Source of the DNA: Caprimulgus europaeus
Taxonomy: Eukaryota; Chordata; Aves; Caprimulgiformes; Caprimulgidae
Reading direction: 5' to 3'
Assembly: GCA_907165065.1 (NCBI GenBank)
Contig: OU015525.1
Coordinates: 639,754-703,753, forward strand
Length of the DNA stretch: 64,000 nt
Shown in pieces: positions 20,985-32,640 of this stretch; position 1 is the first letter of the stretch; the number at the start of each line of letters is the position of its first letter. A program made the position numbers and the translations under genes. The notes under the pieces were generated by a model. It did no database searches and had not been told where the DNA came from. It was given only the letters and a program-made list of their open reading frames with translations.

Positions 20985-21825
20985 CTGGGTCAGGGTCCCT
21001 CCAGAGGGGCCTGGATGGGCTGGAGAGGTGGGATCAGGCAAACCTCATGAGGTTCAACAAGGCCAAGGTCCTGCACCTGGGTTGGGGCAACCTCAAGCAC
21101 AAATACAGGCTGGGCAGAGAAAGGATGGAAGAACAGCCCTGAGGAGAAGGACTTGGGGTGCTGGGGGAGCAGAAGCTCCACACGAGGCGGCACCGAGCGC
21201 TGGCAGCACAGAGCCAATAACCGTGTCCTGGGCTGCACCCAGAGCAGCGTGGGCAGCAGGGCCAGGGAGGGGATTCTGCCCCTCTGCTCCGCTCTCCTGA
21301 GACCCCCCCTGCAGTGCTGCCTCCAGTGCTGGGGCCACCAACAGCACAAGGACATGGAGCTACTGGAGCCAGTGCAGAGGAGGCCACCAGGATGATGCCA
21401 GGGCTGGAGCAGCTCTGCTGTGAGGACAGGCTGAGAGAGTTGGGGCTGTTCAGCCTGGAGAAGAGAAGGCTCCAGGGAGACCTTCCAGTGGCCTCCCAGT
21501 ACCTGAAGGGGCTCCAGGAAGGCTGGGGAGGGACTTTGGCCAAGGGCAGGGAGTGACAGGACAAGGGGTGATGGCTTGAAAGTGTCAGAGGGGAGGTGGA
21601 GCTGAGATGTGAGGAAGAAATTGTTTGGTGTGAGGGTGGTGAGACCCTGGCCCAGGTTGGCCAGAGAAGCTGTGGCTGCTCCTCCCTGGAAGTGTTCTGG
21701 GCCAGGTTGGCTGAGGCTTTGAGCAACCTGGTCTAGTGGAAGGTGTCCCTGCTGCTGGCAGGGGGGTTGGCACTGGATGAGCTTTAAGGTCCCTCCCCAC
21801 TCAAACCAGTCTGGGATTCTATGAA
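20985..21825 (+). mobile_element. CR1 LINE fragment (group B), long
   Basis: Includes 'ctcatgaggttcaacaaggc' (MRFNKAK of RT), 'agagccaataaccgtgtcct', [20 protein letters not shown] and the group B tail ending 'gtctgggattctatgaa'. The coding frames are broken. Confidence 0.9.
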
Positions 21826-22454
21826 ACCCAGCTTCTCCTGAGCAGGGAATGTTAGAGAAGGAGCAGGAGATTTGCCTGGGTTTCCTCCTGTGGGGGAAGG
21901 GTATCTGAAGGGATTTCACAGAGGGAAAAGACATCAAACACCCCAGACTCGGCCAGGAATACATTTACCTGTGGTTTCTGCATAGAAAAAAGGAATGCTC
22001 CTTGCAAAAGCATCACTTTCCCAGTGCAGAGTTCAATAGAAGCTGGGTCTGGTCAGACCCTTTCCCTCTCTGGGGTGCTGGGAGTTGGTTCATCTGCTCT
22101 CTGTGCCTCTGTCCCGTTTGGTTTGCAGCCCCTGTCAATGCTTTCTGATGGAGCTGTGAACCCCATTAGTGAACTACGGCCTCTGCAGCTGCAGGTCCTT
22201 CTCTGCCTTCTTCACAGGGCCTTTGTGTAGCACCATGAGTGAATGGGTGGAAAACTGCTCAGTTAGGGTGTTAGAAACCTCTGTGGTTCAGGGAACTTTC
22301 CAGAATGTTTCAATGATTTTGATGCTCTGTGCAGTTTGGAAATTTACATCACATGGAAACAGCTCTGGAACTGGAGGAGAGCAGAGGGGAGTTATGAGGT
22401 CAGAATTTCCCAGGAGCATCTTGAATCATTACTGTGCACAGTGTCCCACTTCTA

Positions 22455-23085
22455 GAATCACAGAATCCCAGACTGGCTTGGGTTGGAAGGGACCTTAAAG
22501 CTCATCCAGTCCCAACCCCCTGCCAGCAGCAGGGACACCTTCCACTAGACCAGGTTGCTCAAAGCCTCAGCCAACCTGGCCCAGAACACTTCCAGGGAGG
22601 AGCAGCCACAGCTTCTCTGGCCAACCTGGGCCAGGGTCTCACCACCCTCACACCAGAGAATTTCTTCCTCACATCTCATCTCCATCTCCCCTCTTCCACT
22701 TTCAAGCCATCACCCCTTGTCCTGTCACTCCCTGCCCTTGGCCAAAGTCCCTCCCCAGCCTTCCTGGAGCCCCTTCAGGTACTGGGAGGCCACTGGAAGG
22801 TCTCCCTGGAGCCTTCTCTTCTCCAGGCTGAACAGCCCCAACTCTCTCAGCCTGTCCTCACAGCAGAGCTGCTCCAGCCCTGGCATCATCCTGGTGGCCT
22901 CCTCTGGGCTGGCTCCAGTAGCTCCATGTCCTTGTGCTGTTGGTGACCCCAGCACTGGAGGCAGCACTGCAGGGGGGGTCTCAGGAGAGCGGAGCAGAGG
23001 GGCAGAATCCCCTCCCTGGCCCTGCTGCCCACGCTGCTCTGGGTGCAGCCCAGGACACGGTTCTTGGCTCTGTGCTGCCAGCCCA
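22455..23085 (-). mobile_element. CR1 LINE fragment (group B), minus orientation
   Basis: From 'agaatcacagaatcccagac' to 'gttcttggctctgtgctgcc'. Very similar over its length to the copies at 15277, 20985, 41965 and 61597. Confidence 0.9.
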
Positions 23086-23666
23086 CATTGGGGCTCATGG
23101 TGAGCTGCTTTGCTCTTGGCTTTGGAACTGCTCTTGCCACTTGGGTGGGAAACTTTGGAGAAGAAAATGAAGCCACAGACAGGACCTGGGCCATGAGTGC
23201 TCACAGGAGACCTCTATCTGAGCTGGGTTTGTCACCAGGTTGCTTGGTTGTCCTGCTCTGCTGGGGGGAGCTGCTGGGTCAGCAGGGGGGTCACAGGCAC
23301 ACGGTCACTGAGGATAATAACACCATGTCTAAAAACAGCGTCCAGCTTTGGGGCAAGAGTGAAGAGAACTGGCTTCTGCTCAGCAGATATTGCCCTTGCT
23401 GGCGCTGGAGAGCTGTTCCTGTGCCCTGGGCAGATGTGGGTCATCTGCAATGAGATTTCTGAAATTCTGGTCTGTTAATTGCAGATTTAAATCCTTTGTT
23501 TTCTGTTCATTGGCTCTACAGTAGGCAAATTGCTTAATTTACCAAGAGTTAATGAAAAGATTGTTAAAAGGCAAGGTGAAATCTTACTTGGATTGGTTGT
23601 GATGGCAAAACCTGCTGGGGGGGTTCATTTTTGTTAGGTTTATAAGGCAGGAGGATTGGCTGTGGG

Positions 23667-23775
23667 TATTCCTGTGCAACCTGGTGTGGGGAACCTGCTC
23701 TGGCAGGGGGGTTGGGCTGGATGAGCTCCTGAGCTCCCTTCCCACCCCACCAGCCTGGGATCCTGTGATTTGTTA
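23667..23775 (+). mobile_element. CR1 LINE 3' stub (group D)
   Basis: From 'gtattcctgtgcaacctggt' to 'cctgggatcctgtgatttg'. Confidence 0.8.
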
Positions 23776-23871
23776 TTCTGTGGCTGTGTCTAAGGGCTTG
23801 TCAAGTGTCAGAGCTGCTGTTGGTGTGGTGGGTGAGAAACTGAGACCCACTGTGAGCTGGAGGTTGCCACG

Positions 23872-24548
23872 TGTCCTGGCTTTGCTAGGAGTTAATTTTC
23901 TCAGTAATTAGAACAGCTGTGTTTGGGTTTCAGTGTCAGACTCCTTATGAGAGGAATGTTGACAAAAGTCCCAATGTTGTGAGTTGCTGCTGGAGCTCAA
24001 GGCCACCGTGTTGGGCTGGGTCACAGCTGCATCAGGACTGGGAGGGGGGAAGTGCAGTAATTAGCAAACCCCAAATTGGCTCTGCCATCTCCTGTCCCCC
24101 ATGGGCAGTATGTGCTCAGTTGGTGCTGTTACCAGTTACACCAGTGGTGTTCTCTCCTTCTGGGGGGGGAAAAAAACCCTCTGGGGCTGACCAAAAGGGG
24201 GGGGATTCTGTCAGGAATCGCTCAGGCTCACTTTTCTGGGATTGTGCTTTCAGTTTTGGGGTTCCTTTTCACTCCTCTGGGATCATTATCAGTGGGTGGT
24301 GAGCAATTCTACTCTGCATCACTCATAGATAGATATATAGACATATATGTATATATATATGTATAATTCTTATCATTATTGCTCTTATTATTACTTTCAT
24401 TTTATTTTTGCTCTAATTATTACATTGTTCTCATCTCACCCTACAAGTCTCCTCACCTTTACCCCTCCATTTCTCTCCCCAGTTCCCTGAGAGGGGGGGT
24501 GCTGCAAGTGCCTGTTTCTTGTTTGGCTGCAGATAATCAAACATCACA
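23872..24548 (+). mobile_element. Solo LTR, ERVL-type endogenous retrovirus
   Basis: Starts TGTCCTGGCTTTGCTAGGAG and ends AATCAAACATCACA, so it has TG...CA termini. The 3' part has the AT-rich run, then 'tctcatctcaccctacaag' and 'ctccatttctctccccag', typical of avian ERVL LTRs. Flanks are ccacg and ccagg, a 5-bp target duplication with one mismatch. No internal retroviral genes are present. Confidence 0.82.
24300..24370. repeat. AT-rich microsatellite in the LTR
   Basis: Run of 'agatagatatatagacatat' followed by alternating 'atatatatatgtata', inside the solo LTR. Confidence 0.7.
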
Positions 24549-24594
24549 CCAGGCTGTTGTCTCTGCTGTGGGAGCAGTGGGAGGATCTGCCCAC

Positions 24595-24895
24595 GAGACC
24601 TCACTCTCACTGGTGTGGACTGGATGGAGCACTCAGTGGATCAGGAATTGGCTGGGTGGTTGCACTCCAAGAGTTGTGGTCAGTGGCTTGGTGGCCAAGT
24701 GGAGACTGGTGACCAGTGGCATCGCTCAGGGGTCAGCCCTGGGACTGGAGATGTTGAACCTCTTGGTTGGTGACGGGGACAGTGGGATCCAGTGCACCCA
24801 GCCAGTTTGGCAACAGCACCAAGCTGTGTGGCTGGGTCAGCACACAGGAGGGAAGGGGACTCATCCCTGCTCCTCTGGGGGGGTTTAACACTTGC
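24595..24895 (+). mobile_element. CR1-like RT fragment, diverged
   Basis: A frame reads WIRNWLGGCTPRVVVSG, LVTSGIAQGSALGLEMLN and QCTQPVWQQHQAVWLGQ. This parallels the CR1 RT segment around (P)[11 protein letters not shown]. It lies immediately after the LTR. Confidence 0.75.
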
Positions 24896-25654
24896 CAGGA
24901 AGTTAAATCACTACTTAGTGACGTAGTGTAGTCACCTCTTAGATGTCTCTTGTGTGGCAGGGTGGTGTGGTGACCCTGGCACTGCTGGGGGTGCTGCTCC
25001 ATGACCCTTTGCAGTCTGCCTGGGAACAGGGAGCTCTGCACACCGGTCTCTTCTGTCCTTGTTTAGTTTATTCTTGGAAATGTAATTGATTTTTAGCCCA
25101 AGGTTAAGATCTGTTGGAAATGGTGCAGTGTTTGTTTCCAGCACAGCACAGCCCTGTCAGAGCCGTGGTGTGGGAGTGCCAGGAGCAGCTGTTGTGCAGA
25201 GCTGTCACTATGAAGTGTGACAGGGACAGCCCCCAGTTCTTCTGCTCCTTGCAGTTGGGTAATAAAGTGTAAAGACAGAGCGTGGACCCTCCCTGGCAGC
25301 TCCTCTGAAGCTGTTTTCACAGCAGGTGAAGGAACTTTGCAGTCAGCAGCTTCTCTGAAGGCTGCCAGAGCATCTCCAGCCTTGTCCTCTCCCTTCTGGT
25401 TCTGCTCCATCTCTGATGGTGCTTCCCTGAGCCAGGTCACCTCACTGGTGAGACAGAGCTGTCTCTCCTCCTGCTGAGGTAGTTTTCCTCCTGAGAGGTG
25501 AGCAGGTTGAGTCAGCTCCCCAGGGACCTGAGCCAGCACATGTGGAGCAGCAAGAGGAAGGTGGGAGGGTGAAGACCACCTTTCAGCAGCAGAGGTGCTG
25601 GATCAGCTCCCCCCTCTTAGAGACCCAGGCCTGATTTTTACAGTTCTTTTGCTG

Positions 25655-25895
25655 GTCACCAGTGGTGTCCCCAGGGCTCAGTGCTGGGACCAGTCCTGTT
25701 TAACATCTTCATCCATGATCTGGACAAGGGGATCAAGGGCACCCTCAGTCAGTTTGAAGGATTGAAGAGTCGTGCAGACACAGTGCTGAGGGACAGGGGT
25801 CAGTGGGGACTGGTCAGTGTTGGGGTCATGGTTGGACTGGATGATCTCAAAGGGCTTTTCCAATCCAGGCAGTTCTGAGTATTTGAAACAATCAG
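25655..25895 (+). mobile_element. CR1 fragment with internal deletion
   Basis: The first part encodes [20 protein letters not shown] and TLSQF of the RT. At about 25760 it jumps straight to the group A 3' end ('gattgaagagtcgtgcagac'), omitting roughly a kilobase of normal CR1 sequence. Confidence 0.85.
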
Positions 25896-26865
25896 ACATT
25901 CAGGGAGCAGTAACAGCCACCCTGTCTCTAGAGGGTTCCTCCCTTGCCAGAGCCACTGCTTCCATGGATGGAGCAGGAAAGACCACGTCCAGACCCGTTG
26001 AGGAGCATCAGCTTTGCTTTGGCACCCCCAAATCACTGGCTTTCACCAAGAGAATATCACAGGTTTGATGGAAGGAGCAAGAGACCAGGATTAAAGGAGT
26101 CAGTTGTCAGAACACCACCACAACCCCCCACTCTGAGGTGTGACATTTGCAGTGTCCTCTCTGTCCGTGGCTCAGAGCTCCCAGCTCCTCCTGGAACCCC
26201 AGACAGGCCTCTCCAGGAAGACCACGGTGCTGAGTCTACAGAAGAGCTCTGGCAACCTGAGCAAGCGAGGCTCCATGCTGTCTGGTCTCTCTGCAGGAGA
26301 CCTCAGAGTAATCACAGAACATCTGCAAGCTTCCCTTCCCCTCTCCATCCACACACCATCCTCCTCCACGAGCTCCCTGATGCTCTTCGTGTTTCTCTGC
26401 CAGAGGAGGAGACCCCTCTGTAGATTCCTGAGTGCTGTCTGCATTCAGATGGTGCATACAGGCCTGAAGCCTCTGGAAGAAGCAGCTTGGGACTCTTGCC
26501 CAACATCAGTTAACTTGCTGGAGAGCCAGAGGATTCTGAAAGCAAGAGACCCAGGACATGCACAGACCCCTGTGACAGTTCTCCAGAGCCTGGCTGGAGT
26601 GACATGCACGGTGACAGGCCGTGCCCAGGGAACATCAAGGCTGAAAGGCTGGTGGAGAGGAGCAGGAGGCTTCCCCAGCACTAGCTCAGGTGTCCACAAG
26701 GCACAAGGGATGTTGGAGCAAACAGGCATAGAGGTCTACAGGCAGGTTCAGAGCAAATTTCCACGAGACAGAAGGAGATCTTCATCCCTCAGGAACAGAG
26801 GGACAGCAGGACAGACATCCAGGGGAGAACGAGCAGGCAACAAAACAGACTCAGGGGATCACAGA

Positions 26866-27020
26866 ATTGCCTCCTCCCTGGAGGTGTTCTGGGCCAGGTT
26901 GGATGAGGCTTTGAGCAACCTGGTCTGGTGGAAGGTGTCCCTGCTGCTGGCAGGGGGGTTGGGACTGGATGAGCTTTAAGGTCCCTTCCAGCCCAAACCA
27001 GTCTGGGATTCTGTGATTTG
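26866..27020 (+). mobile_element. CR1 LINE 3' stub (group B)
   Basis: From 'cctccctggaggtgttctgg' to 'agtctgggattctgtgattt'. Faces the minus-strand copy at 27058. Confidence 0.87.
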
Positions 27021-27057
27021 GCACATCATGAACTTGGTGGAAAAATGATAAACAGTG

Positions 27058-27540
27058 AGAATCAGAGAATCATTGAATGGTTTTGGGTGGAAAAGACCTA
27101 TAAGATCATCAAGTCCAACCATGAACCCAACACTGACCAGTCCCCACTGACCCATGTCCCTCAGCACTGTGTCTACACGACTCTTCAATCCCTCCAGGGA
27201 TGGGGACTCCACCACTGCCCTGGGCAACCCCTTCCAATGCCTCAGAACCCTTTCAGCAAAGAAATTCTTCCTCACATCCCATCTCAGCTGCCCTGGCCAC
27301 AACTGGAGCCCATTTCCTCTTGTCCTGTCCCTTGCTCCTTGGTTGAACAGACCCACCCCCACCTCTCTCCACCCTCCTCCAAGGGACTTGGACAGAGCCA
27401 GAAGGTCTCCCCTCAGCCTCCTTCTCTCCAGGCTCAGCACCCCCAGTTCCCTCAGCCTGAACTCAGCACACTTGTGCTCCAGACCCTTCCCCAGCTCCGT
27501 TCCCTTCTCTGGACACGCTCCAGCACCTCCAGGTCCTTGG
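27058..27540 (-). mobile_element. CR1 LINE fragment (group A), minus orientation
   Basis: From 'gagaatcagagaatcattga' to 'cagcacctccaggtccttgg'. The minus strand encodes [20 protein letters not shown] and [19 protein letters not shown]. Confidence 0.9.
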
Positions 27541-27705
27541 AGTGAGGAGACTCTTGCCAGGGGTTTGTGTTTTTATCTTGTGGTGTATCCCAGTTTGTGA
27601 CTGTTGTGTTTGAGCAGCCTAAAGAAGTGGTGGAAAAGCTGACAGCTCCCCAGGCAATGAAACACAAACCAGTTTAGTAGGTGTCAGTCTCTGTGCAGGA
27701 TCCAG

Positions 27706-27785
27706 GCGGGGATGGTGGTGGGATGGGGGTGGGATGGGGGTGGGATGAGGTGGGATGGTGGTGGGATGGGGGTGGGATGATGAGG
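27706..27785. repeat. GGGATGGNGGT simple repeat
   Basis: About 80 bp of 'gggatgggggtgggatggtg' type, purine-rich on the plus strand. Confidence 0.85.
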
Positions 27786-28109
27786 TGCCTCTGCAGAGCT
27801 GTGCTCCTTCTCACAACTCTGGTGGTTATCTGCAGCTCTCTCCAAGAAGACACTTTTAGGAAGCTGGAATGTCAGAAGTCTTGTCTTTGGGGCTTAAAAA
27901 GACCCCAGAGGAGTAAAGGCAGCCTCTCTTGAGGAGAGAAGAGAGGGAGGTTCTGCACTGTGAGCCAAGGCCGGCGCCTCAGCCCGTGGAGAAGTGGTAA
28001 TCCGGTCTGAGCAGCAAGGTGCTGAACTGAGCTGTGCTGTCCCAGCTCCCTTTGGGATCCCAGAGCGAGCAAGGCCACTGCTTCCAGCACCTGCCTGTCA
28101 GCAGACGGC

Positions 28110-29620
28110 AAAGCCCCGCTCCCAGTGCCTCTGCAGGCAGAAAGCCCCGCTCCCAGTGCCTCTGCAGGCAGAAAGCCCCGCTCTCAGTGCCTCTGCAGGC
28201 AGAAAGCCCCGCTCTCAGTGCCTCAGCCCCGCTCCCAGTGCCTCTGCAGGCACAAAGCCCCGCTCTCAGTGCCTCTGCAGGCAGAAAGCCCCGCTCTCAG
28301 TGCCTCTGTGGGCAGAAAGCCCCGCTCCCAGTGCCTCTGCAGGCAGAAAGCCCCGCTCTCAGTGCCTCAGCCCCGCTCCCAGTGCCTCTGCAGGCACAAA
28401 GCCCCGCTCTCAGCGCCTCAGCCCCGCTCCCAGTGCCTCTGCAGGCAGAAAGCCCCGCTCTCAGCGCCTCTGCAGGCAGAAAGCCCCGCTCTCAGCGCCT
28501 CTGCAGGCACAAAGCCCCGCTCCCAGTGCCTCTGCAGGCACAAAGCCCCGCTCTCAGCGCCTCAGCCCCGCTCTCAGTGCCTCTGCAGGCACAAAGCCCC
28601 GCTCTCAGCGCCTCTGCAGGCAGAAAGCCCCGCTCTCAGTGCCTCTGCGGGCAGAAAGCCCCGCTCTCAGTGCCTCTGCAGGCAGAAAGCCCCGCTCTCA
28701 GTGCCTCTGCGGGCAGAAAGCCCCGCTCTCAGTGCCTCTGCAGGCAGAAAGCCCCGCTCTCAGCGCCTCAGCCCCGCTCCCAGTGCCTCTGCAGGCAGAA
28801 AGCCCCGCTCTCAGTGCCTCTGCAGGCAGAAAGCCCCGCTCCCAGTGCCTCTGCAGGCACAAAGCCCCGCTCTCAGCGCCTCTGCAGGCACAAAGCCCCG
28901 CTCTCAGCGCCTCTGCAGGCAGAAAGCCCCGCTCTCAGTGCCTCTGCAGGCAGAAAGCCCCGCTCTCAGCGCCTCTGCAGGCACAAAGCCCCGCTCCCAG
29001 TGCCTCTGCAGGCACAAAGCCCCGCTCTCAGTGCCTCTGCAGGCAGAAAGCCCCGCTCTCAGCGCCTCAGCCCCGCTCTCAGTGCCTCTGCAGGCAGAAA
29101 GCCCCGCTCTCAGCGCCTCTGCAGGCAGAAAGCCCCGCTCTCAGCGCCTCTGCAGGCAGAAAGCCCCGCTCTCAGCGCCTCTGCAGGCAGAAAGCCCCGC
29201 TCCCAGTGCCTCTGCAGGCAGAAAGCCCCGCTCCCAGTGCCTCTGCAGGCAGAAAGCCCCGCTCTCAGCGCCTCTGCAGGCAGAAAGCCCCGCTCTCAGC
29301 GCCTCTGCAGGCAGAAAGCCCCGCTCTCAGCGCCTCTGCAGGCAGAAAGCCCCGCTCTCAGCGCCTCTGCAGGCAGAAAGCCCCGCTCTCAGCGCCTCTG
29401 CAGGCAGAAAGCCCCGCTCTCAGTGCCTCTGCGGGCAGAAAGCCCCGCTCTCAGCGCCTCTGCAGGCACAAAGCCCCGCTCTCAGTGCCTCTGCAGGCAC
29501 AAAGCCCCGCTCTCAGTGCCTCTGCAGGCAGAAAGCCCCGCTCTCAGCGCCTCTGCAGGCAGAAAGCCCCGCTCCCAGTGCCTCTGCAGGCACAAAGCCC
29601 CGCTCTCAGTGCCTCTGCAG
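28110..29620. repeat. Minisatellite, 31-bp unit, about 50 copies
   Basis: Core 'aaagccccgctctcagtgcc' followed by 'tctgcaggcag' or a variant. Unit variants differ at a few bases: cagTgcc or cagCgcc, gctCTc or gctCCc, gcaGaaa or gcaCaaa. Several units lack about 11 bp ('tgcaggcagaa'). Because 31 is not divisible by three and the plus strand has no stop, all three plus frames are open for 500-590 codons, each repeating a 31-residue peptide. This is a repeat artefact, not a coding gene. Confidence 0.97.
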
Positions 29621-29920
29621 CTCCCAGGGCTGTGTAAATATTGGGCTCTCCTTGTCGGCTTCGATTTCCTCCTGATGACTTCCAGCGCTCTGACACGCTG
29701 CGCTCTCTTCCTTGGCAGCCCCGGCGCCGAGCTGAGCCGGCCGCTCTGTTTGCAGAAGCCCTGGGGGAAACCCGGTGGCCTGCAGTTGGAGGCCAGGCTG
29801 AGATGTTGATTTTCTGGTTTTATCATCCTGGAAGCCCCCTTCAAGCGCTGCTTGACGCTGTCAGAGCTGTGGCAAATCTGCCCTGTGCTGGGTGCAGGCG
29901 TCGGGGAGGCAGCGGGAGCC

Positions 29921-30548
29921 TGTGCTGGTTTTTAGGTGGAACAGAGCTGGGTTTCTCTGTCAGTAGTTCAGATAGGGCTGAATTGTGCTTTCAGGCTGGG
30001 ACTTGTTATAGAGGCACTGAGAACATCCCCGTGTTGTCACTGGTGTCCCTGGCACTGAAGGACTTTGTGTTTGTCCCTCTGCAAGCGCAAGAGCTCAGGG
30101 GTGAGGAATATTGCCATGGATCAGCTCCATGGGCACTGGGCTCTGCCAAGGGGCTGTTCCAGCTCCTGTCCCCCATGGGCAGGAGATCCATGAGGGGCTC
30201 TTCCTCTCTGGCTCTCTCTGGCTCTCGCTCGGGCTCTGGCTCTCCCGGGATTGCGGTTTCGGGTCGGGATTGTCGCTGCTCCGGGATCGGACCGGGCTGG
30301 GTCGGGGGGTGGTGACAGTGGCCCTGGGTGTCACTCATTTGTGTATTTTATTGCTGTTATCATCACTGCTATTTTAATATTAATATTATTTTAAATTTTA
30401 TTTCTATTAATTAACTCTTCTCACCCCCTATGAGCCTCCTTCCCCTTTTCCCCTTGCCCCCCAGTCCCCTCCCCTATCCCCTGGGGGGGAAGTGGGTGAA
30501 TGGCTGTGTTGGCTGCTGGCCAAGGGCCAGCCCAGTGACACTGTCACA
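29921..30548 (+). mobile_element. Solo LTR, ERVL-type endogenous retrovirus
   Basis: Starts TGTGCTGGTTTTTAGG and ends GACACTGTCACA. Perfect 5-bp target duplication: gagcc at 29916-29920 and 30549-30553. The 3' half has the AT-rich tract 'taatattaatattatttt' and 'ttaactcttctcaccccct', typical of avian ERVL LTRs. No internal region. Confidence 0.88.
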
Positions 30549-31639
30549 GAGCCCCTTAAATCTTCCTTTTGTGCAAGAGCAAGACCAAGTCCCCTGCACC
30601 TGGAGACCTTGTCCCCCTCTGGTCCCTTCAGATGCACAGCTCAGAGCATCCTCTGGTCCCCAGTCCCGTATCCAGCTCCCCTCTGCTTCCCCATCAGCAG
30701 GAACCTGTGCTCACTGCCCTTCCTCTCGGTGGCTCCGTGCTGCCTTCGACTCAGCACCCCACAGCAGCTGTCCCCAACCCTTTGGGGCTGAGGGATTCTC
30801 ATCAGCAAGAGCACCTGTGGGGACTGGTCAGAGGGGTCCCCTGGGTCAGTTCTTCTCTGCACCCCCTGTGTCACTTCTCCTCTCCTCTGGATTAATTTGT
30901 ACTCGTGTTTGCCACCCCAGTCTGAAATAGCAAAGCAGCTGACAAATCCTTTCGTGGTGACTCGGTTTCTGCAGAACCTTCTTGCCTGTGGTGCCCTGGG
31001 ACGTGTTTCTAGAGTCATGGAAGGAAGGAAGCCACTCTTCATGCTGGCAGCAGCTTGTGGCATCAGTGGAAGTGCTGCTTCTTGGTGCTTGGTGCCCATC
31101 ATGCCTGAGGTTCCCCACTAAGTCCCTGCACCAGGAGTGCAGCAGATCTCAGTGTCCCCAGCCTGCTGCACCCATCCTGGCCTGGTGTCACCAGGGTGTG
31201 GAGGGCTGTGCCCAGCTGTGAGCCCCAGGGCTCTGTGCTCCTGCCCAGCTTTCACACCATGCTCCATCCTCTGAACAAAGCTCTGCAGAGAAAAGGTGAA
31301 GCAAGAAACAGCAAAGCTGCTGAGTCTGCTGCGCCTCGGCGAGCCAGCTCTGTCCTGACGCGTTAGTTCTTGGTTCTGGTCCATGAGCAAGATTTCTCCC
31401 CACATCAGATGGATGTTTTGTGCTGTTTGCAGTTCTGTCAGCCCCATGACATGGAACAAATTGATGTTTGCCCACGGGGTGAAAAATTTCAGGCTTGTTA
31501 CTGGCACTGACAGTCTCAGTGTGAGTGACCTCTCCCCATGCTCAGGGCTTCGGCTCTTGCAGCAATCCAGCTTGGAGAGACACAACAGCCTGGCTGATCA
31601 GTGCATTGGTACGAGGAGACAGTGACCTGTAGAGCCAAG

Positions 31640-32057
31640 TGACAGGAGAAACTGGTGGTGATGTGGACAGTGGGACCAAGTGCACCCTCAGCAAGTTTGC
31701 TGATAACACCAAGCTGTGTGGTTGGGTTGACACGCTGGAGGGAAGGGCTGGCATCCTGGGGACCTGGACAGGCTGGAGAGGTGGGATCAGGCAAACCTCA
31801 TGGAGTTCAACAAGGCCAAGGGCAAGGTCCTGCATCTGGGTTGGGGCAACCCCAAGCACAAGTACAGGCTGGAGAGCAGCCCTGAGGAGAAGGACTTGGG
31901 GTGCTGGGGGAGGAGAAGCTCCACATGAGGCGGCACCGTGCGCTGGCAGCACAGAGCCAATAACCGTGTCCTGGGCTGCACCCAGAGCAGCGTGGGCAGC
32001 AGGGCCAGGGAGGGGATTCTGCCCCTCTGCTCCGCTCTCCTGAGACCCCCCCTGCAG
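31640..32057 (+). mobile_element. CR1 LINE RT fragment (group B), plus arm of an inverted pair
   Basis: Encodes [20 protein letters not shown] in one frame, then 'agagccaataaccgtgtcct', stopping abruptly at 'gaccccccctgcagtg'. A minus-oriented group A copy follows with no gap. Confidence 0.88.
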
Positions 32058-32640
32058 TGCAGGGACTCCACCACTGCCCTGGGCAACCCCTTCCAATGCC
32101 TCAGAACCCTTTCAGCAAAGAAATTCTTCCTCACATCCCATCTCAACTGCCCTGGCCACAACTGGAGCCCATTTCCTCTTGTCCTGTCCCTTGGTCCTTG
32201 GTGGAACAGACCCACCCCCACCTCTCTGCACCCTCCTTGCAGGGACTTGGACAGAGCCAGAAGGTCTCCCCTCAGCCTCCTTCTCTCCAGGCTCAGCACC
32301 CCCAGTTCCCTCAGCCAGGAACTCAGCACACTTGTGCTCCAGACCCTTCCCCAGCTCCGTTCCCTTCTCTGGACACGCTCCAGCACCTCCAGGTCCTTCT
32401 TGGACTCAGGGGCCCAACACTGAACCCAGCACTCGAGCTGCGGCCTCACCAGTGCCCAGTGCAGGGGGAAGAGAACTTCCCTGCTCCTACTGGCCACACT
32501 GGTGCTGATCCAGGCCAGGATGCCCTTGGCCTTCTTGGCCACCTGGGCACTCTGCTGCCTCATGTTCAGCTGCTGCTGCCCAACACCCCCAGGTCCCTCT
32601 GTGCCCAGCAGCTCTCCCCCCACTCCTCCCCAAGGTTCTG
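32058..32640 (-). mobile_element. CR1 LINE fragment (group A), minus arm of an inverted pair
   Basis: From 'cagggactccaccactgccc' to 'ccccactcctccccaagg'. The minus strand encodes [40 protein letters not shown] and [19 protein letters not shown] with little interruption. Its own 3' end is missing. Confidence 0.9.

Noticed and set aside
24300..24370. Possible TATA promoter for a new gene in the AT-rich run
   Set aside because: It lies in the 3' part of a solo LTR and is a simple repeat; no gene follows it.
27994..29809. Three plus-strand open frames of 516-591 codons
   Set aside because: All three frames over the same 31-bp array are open, which shows lack of stop codons rather than coding selection.
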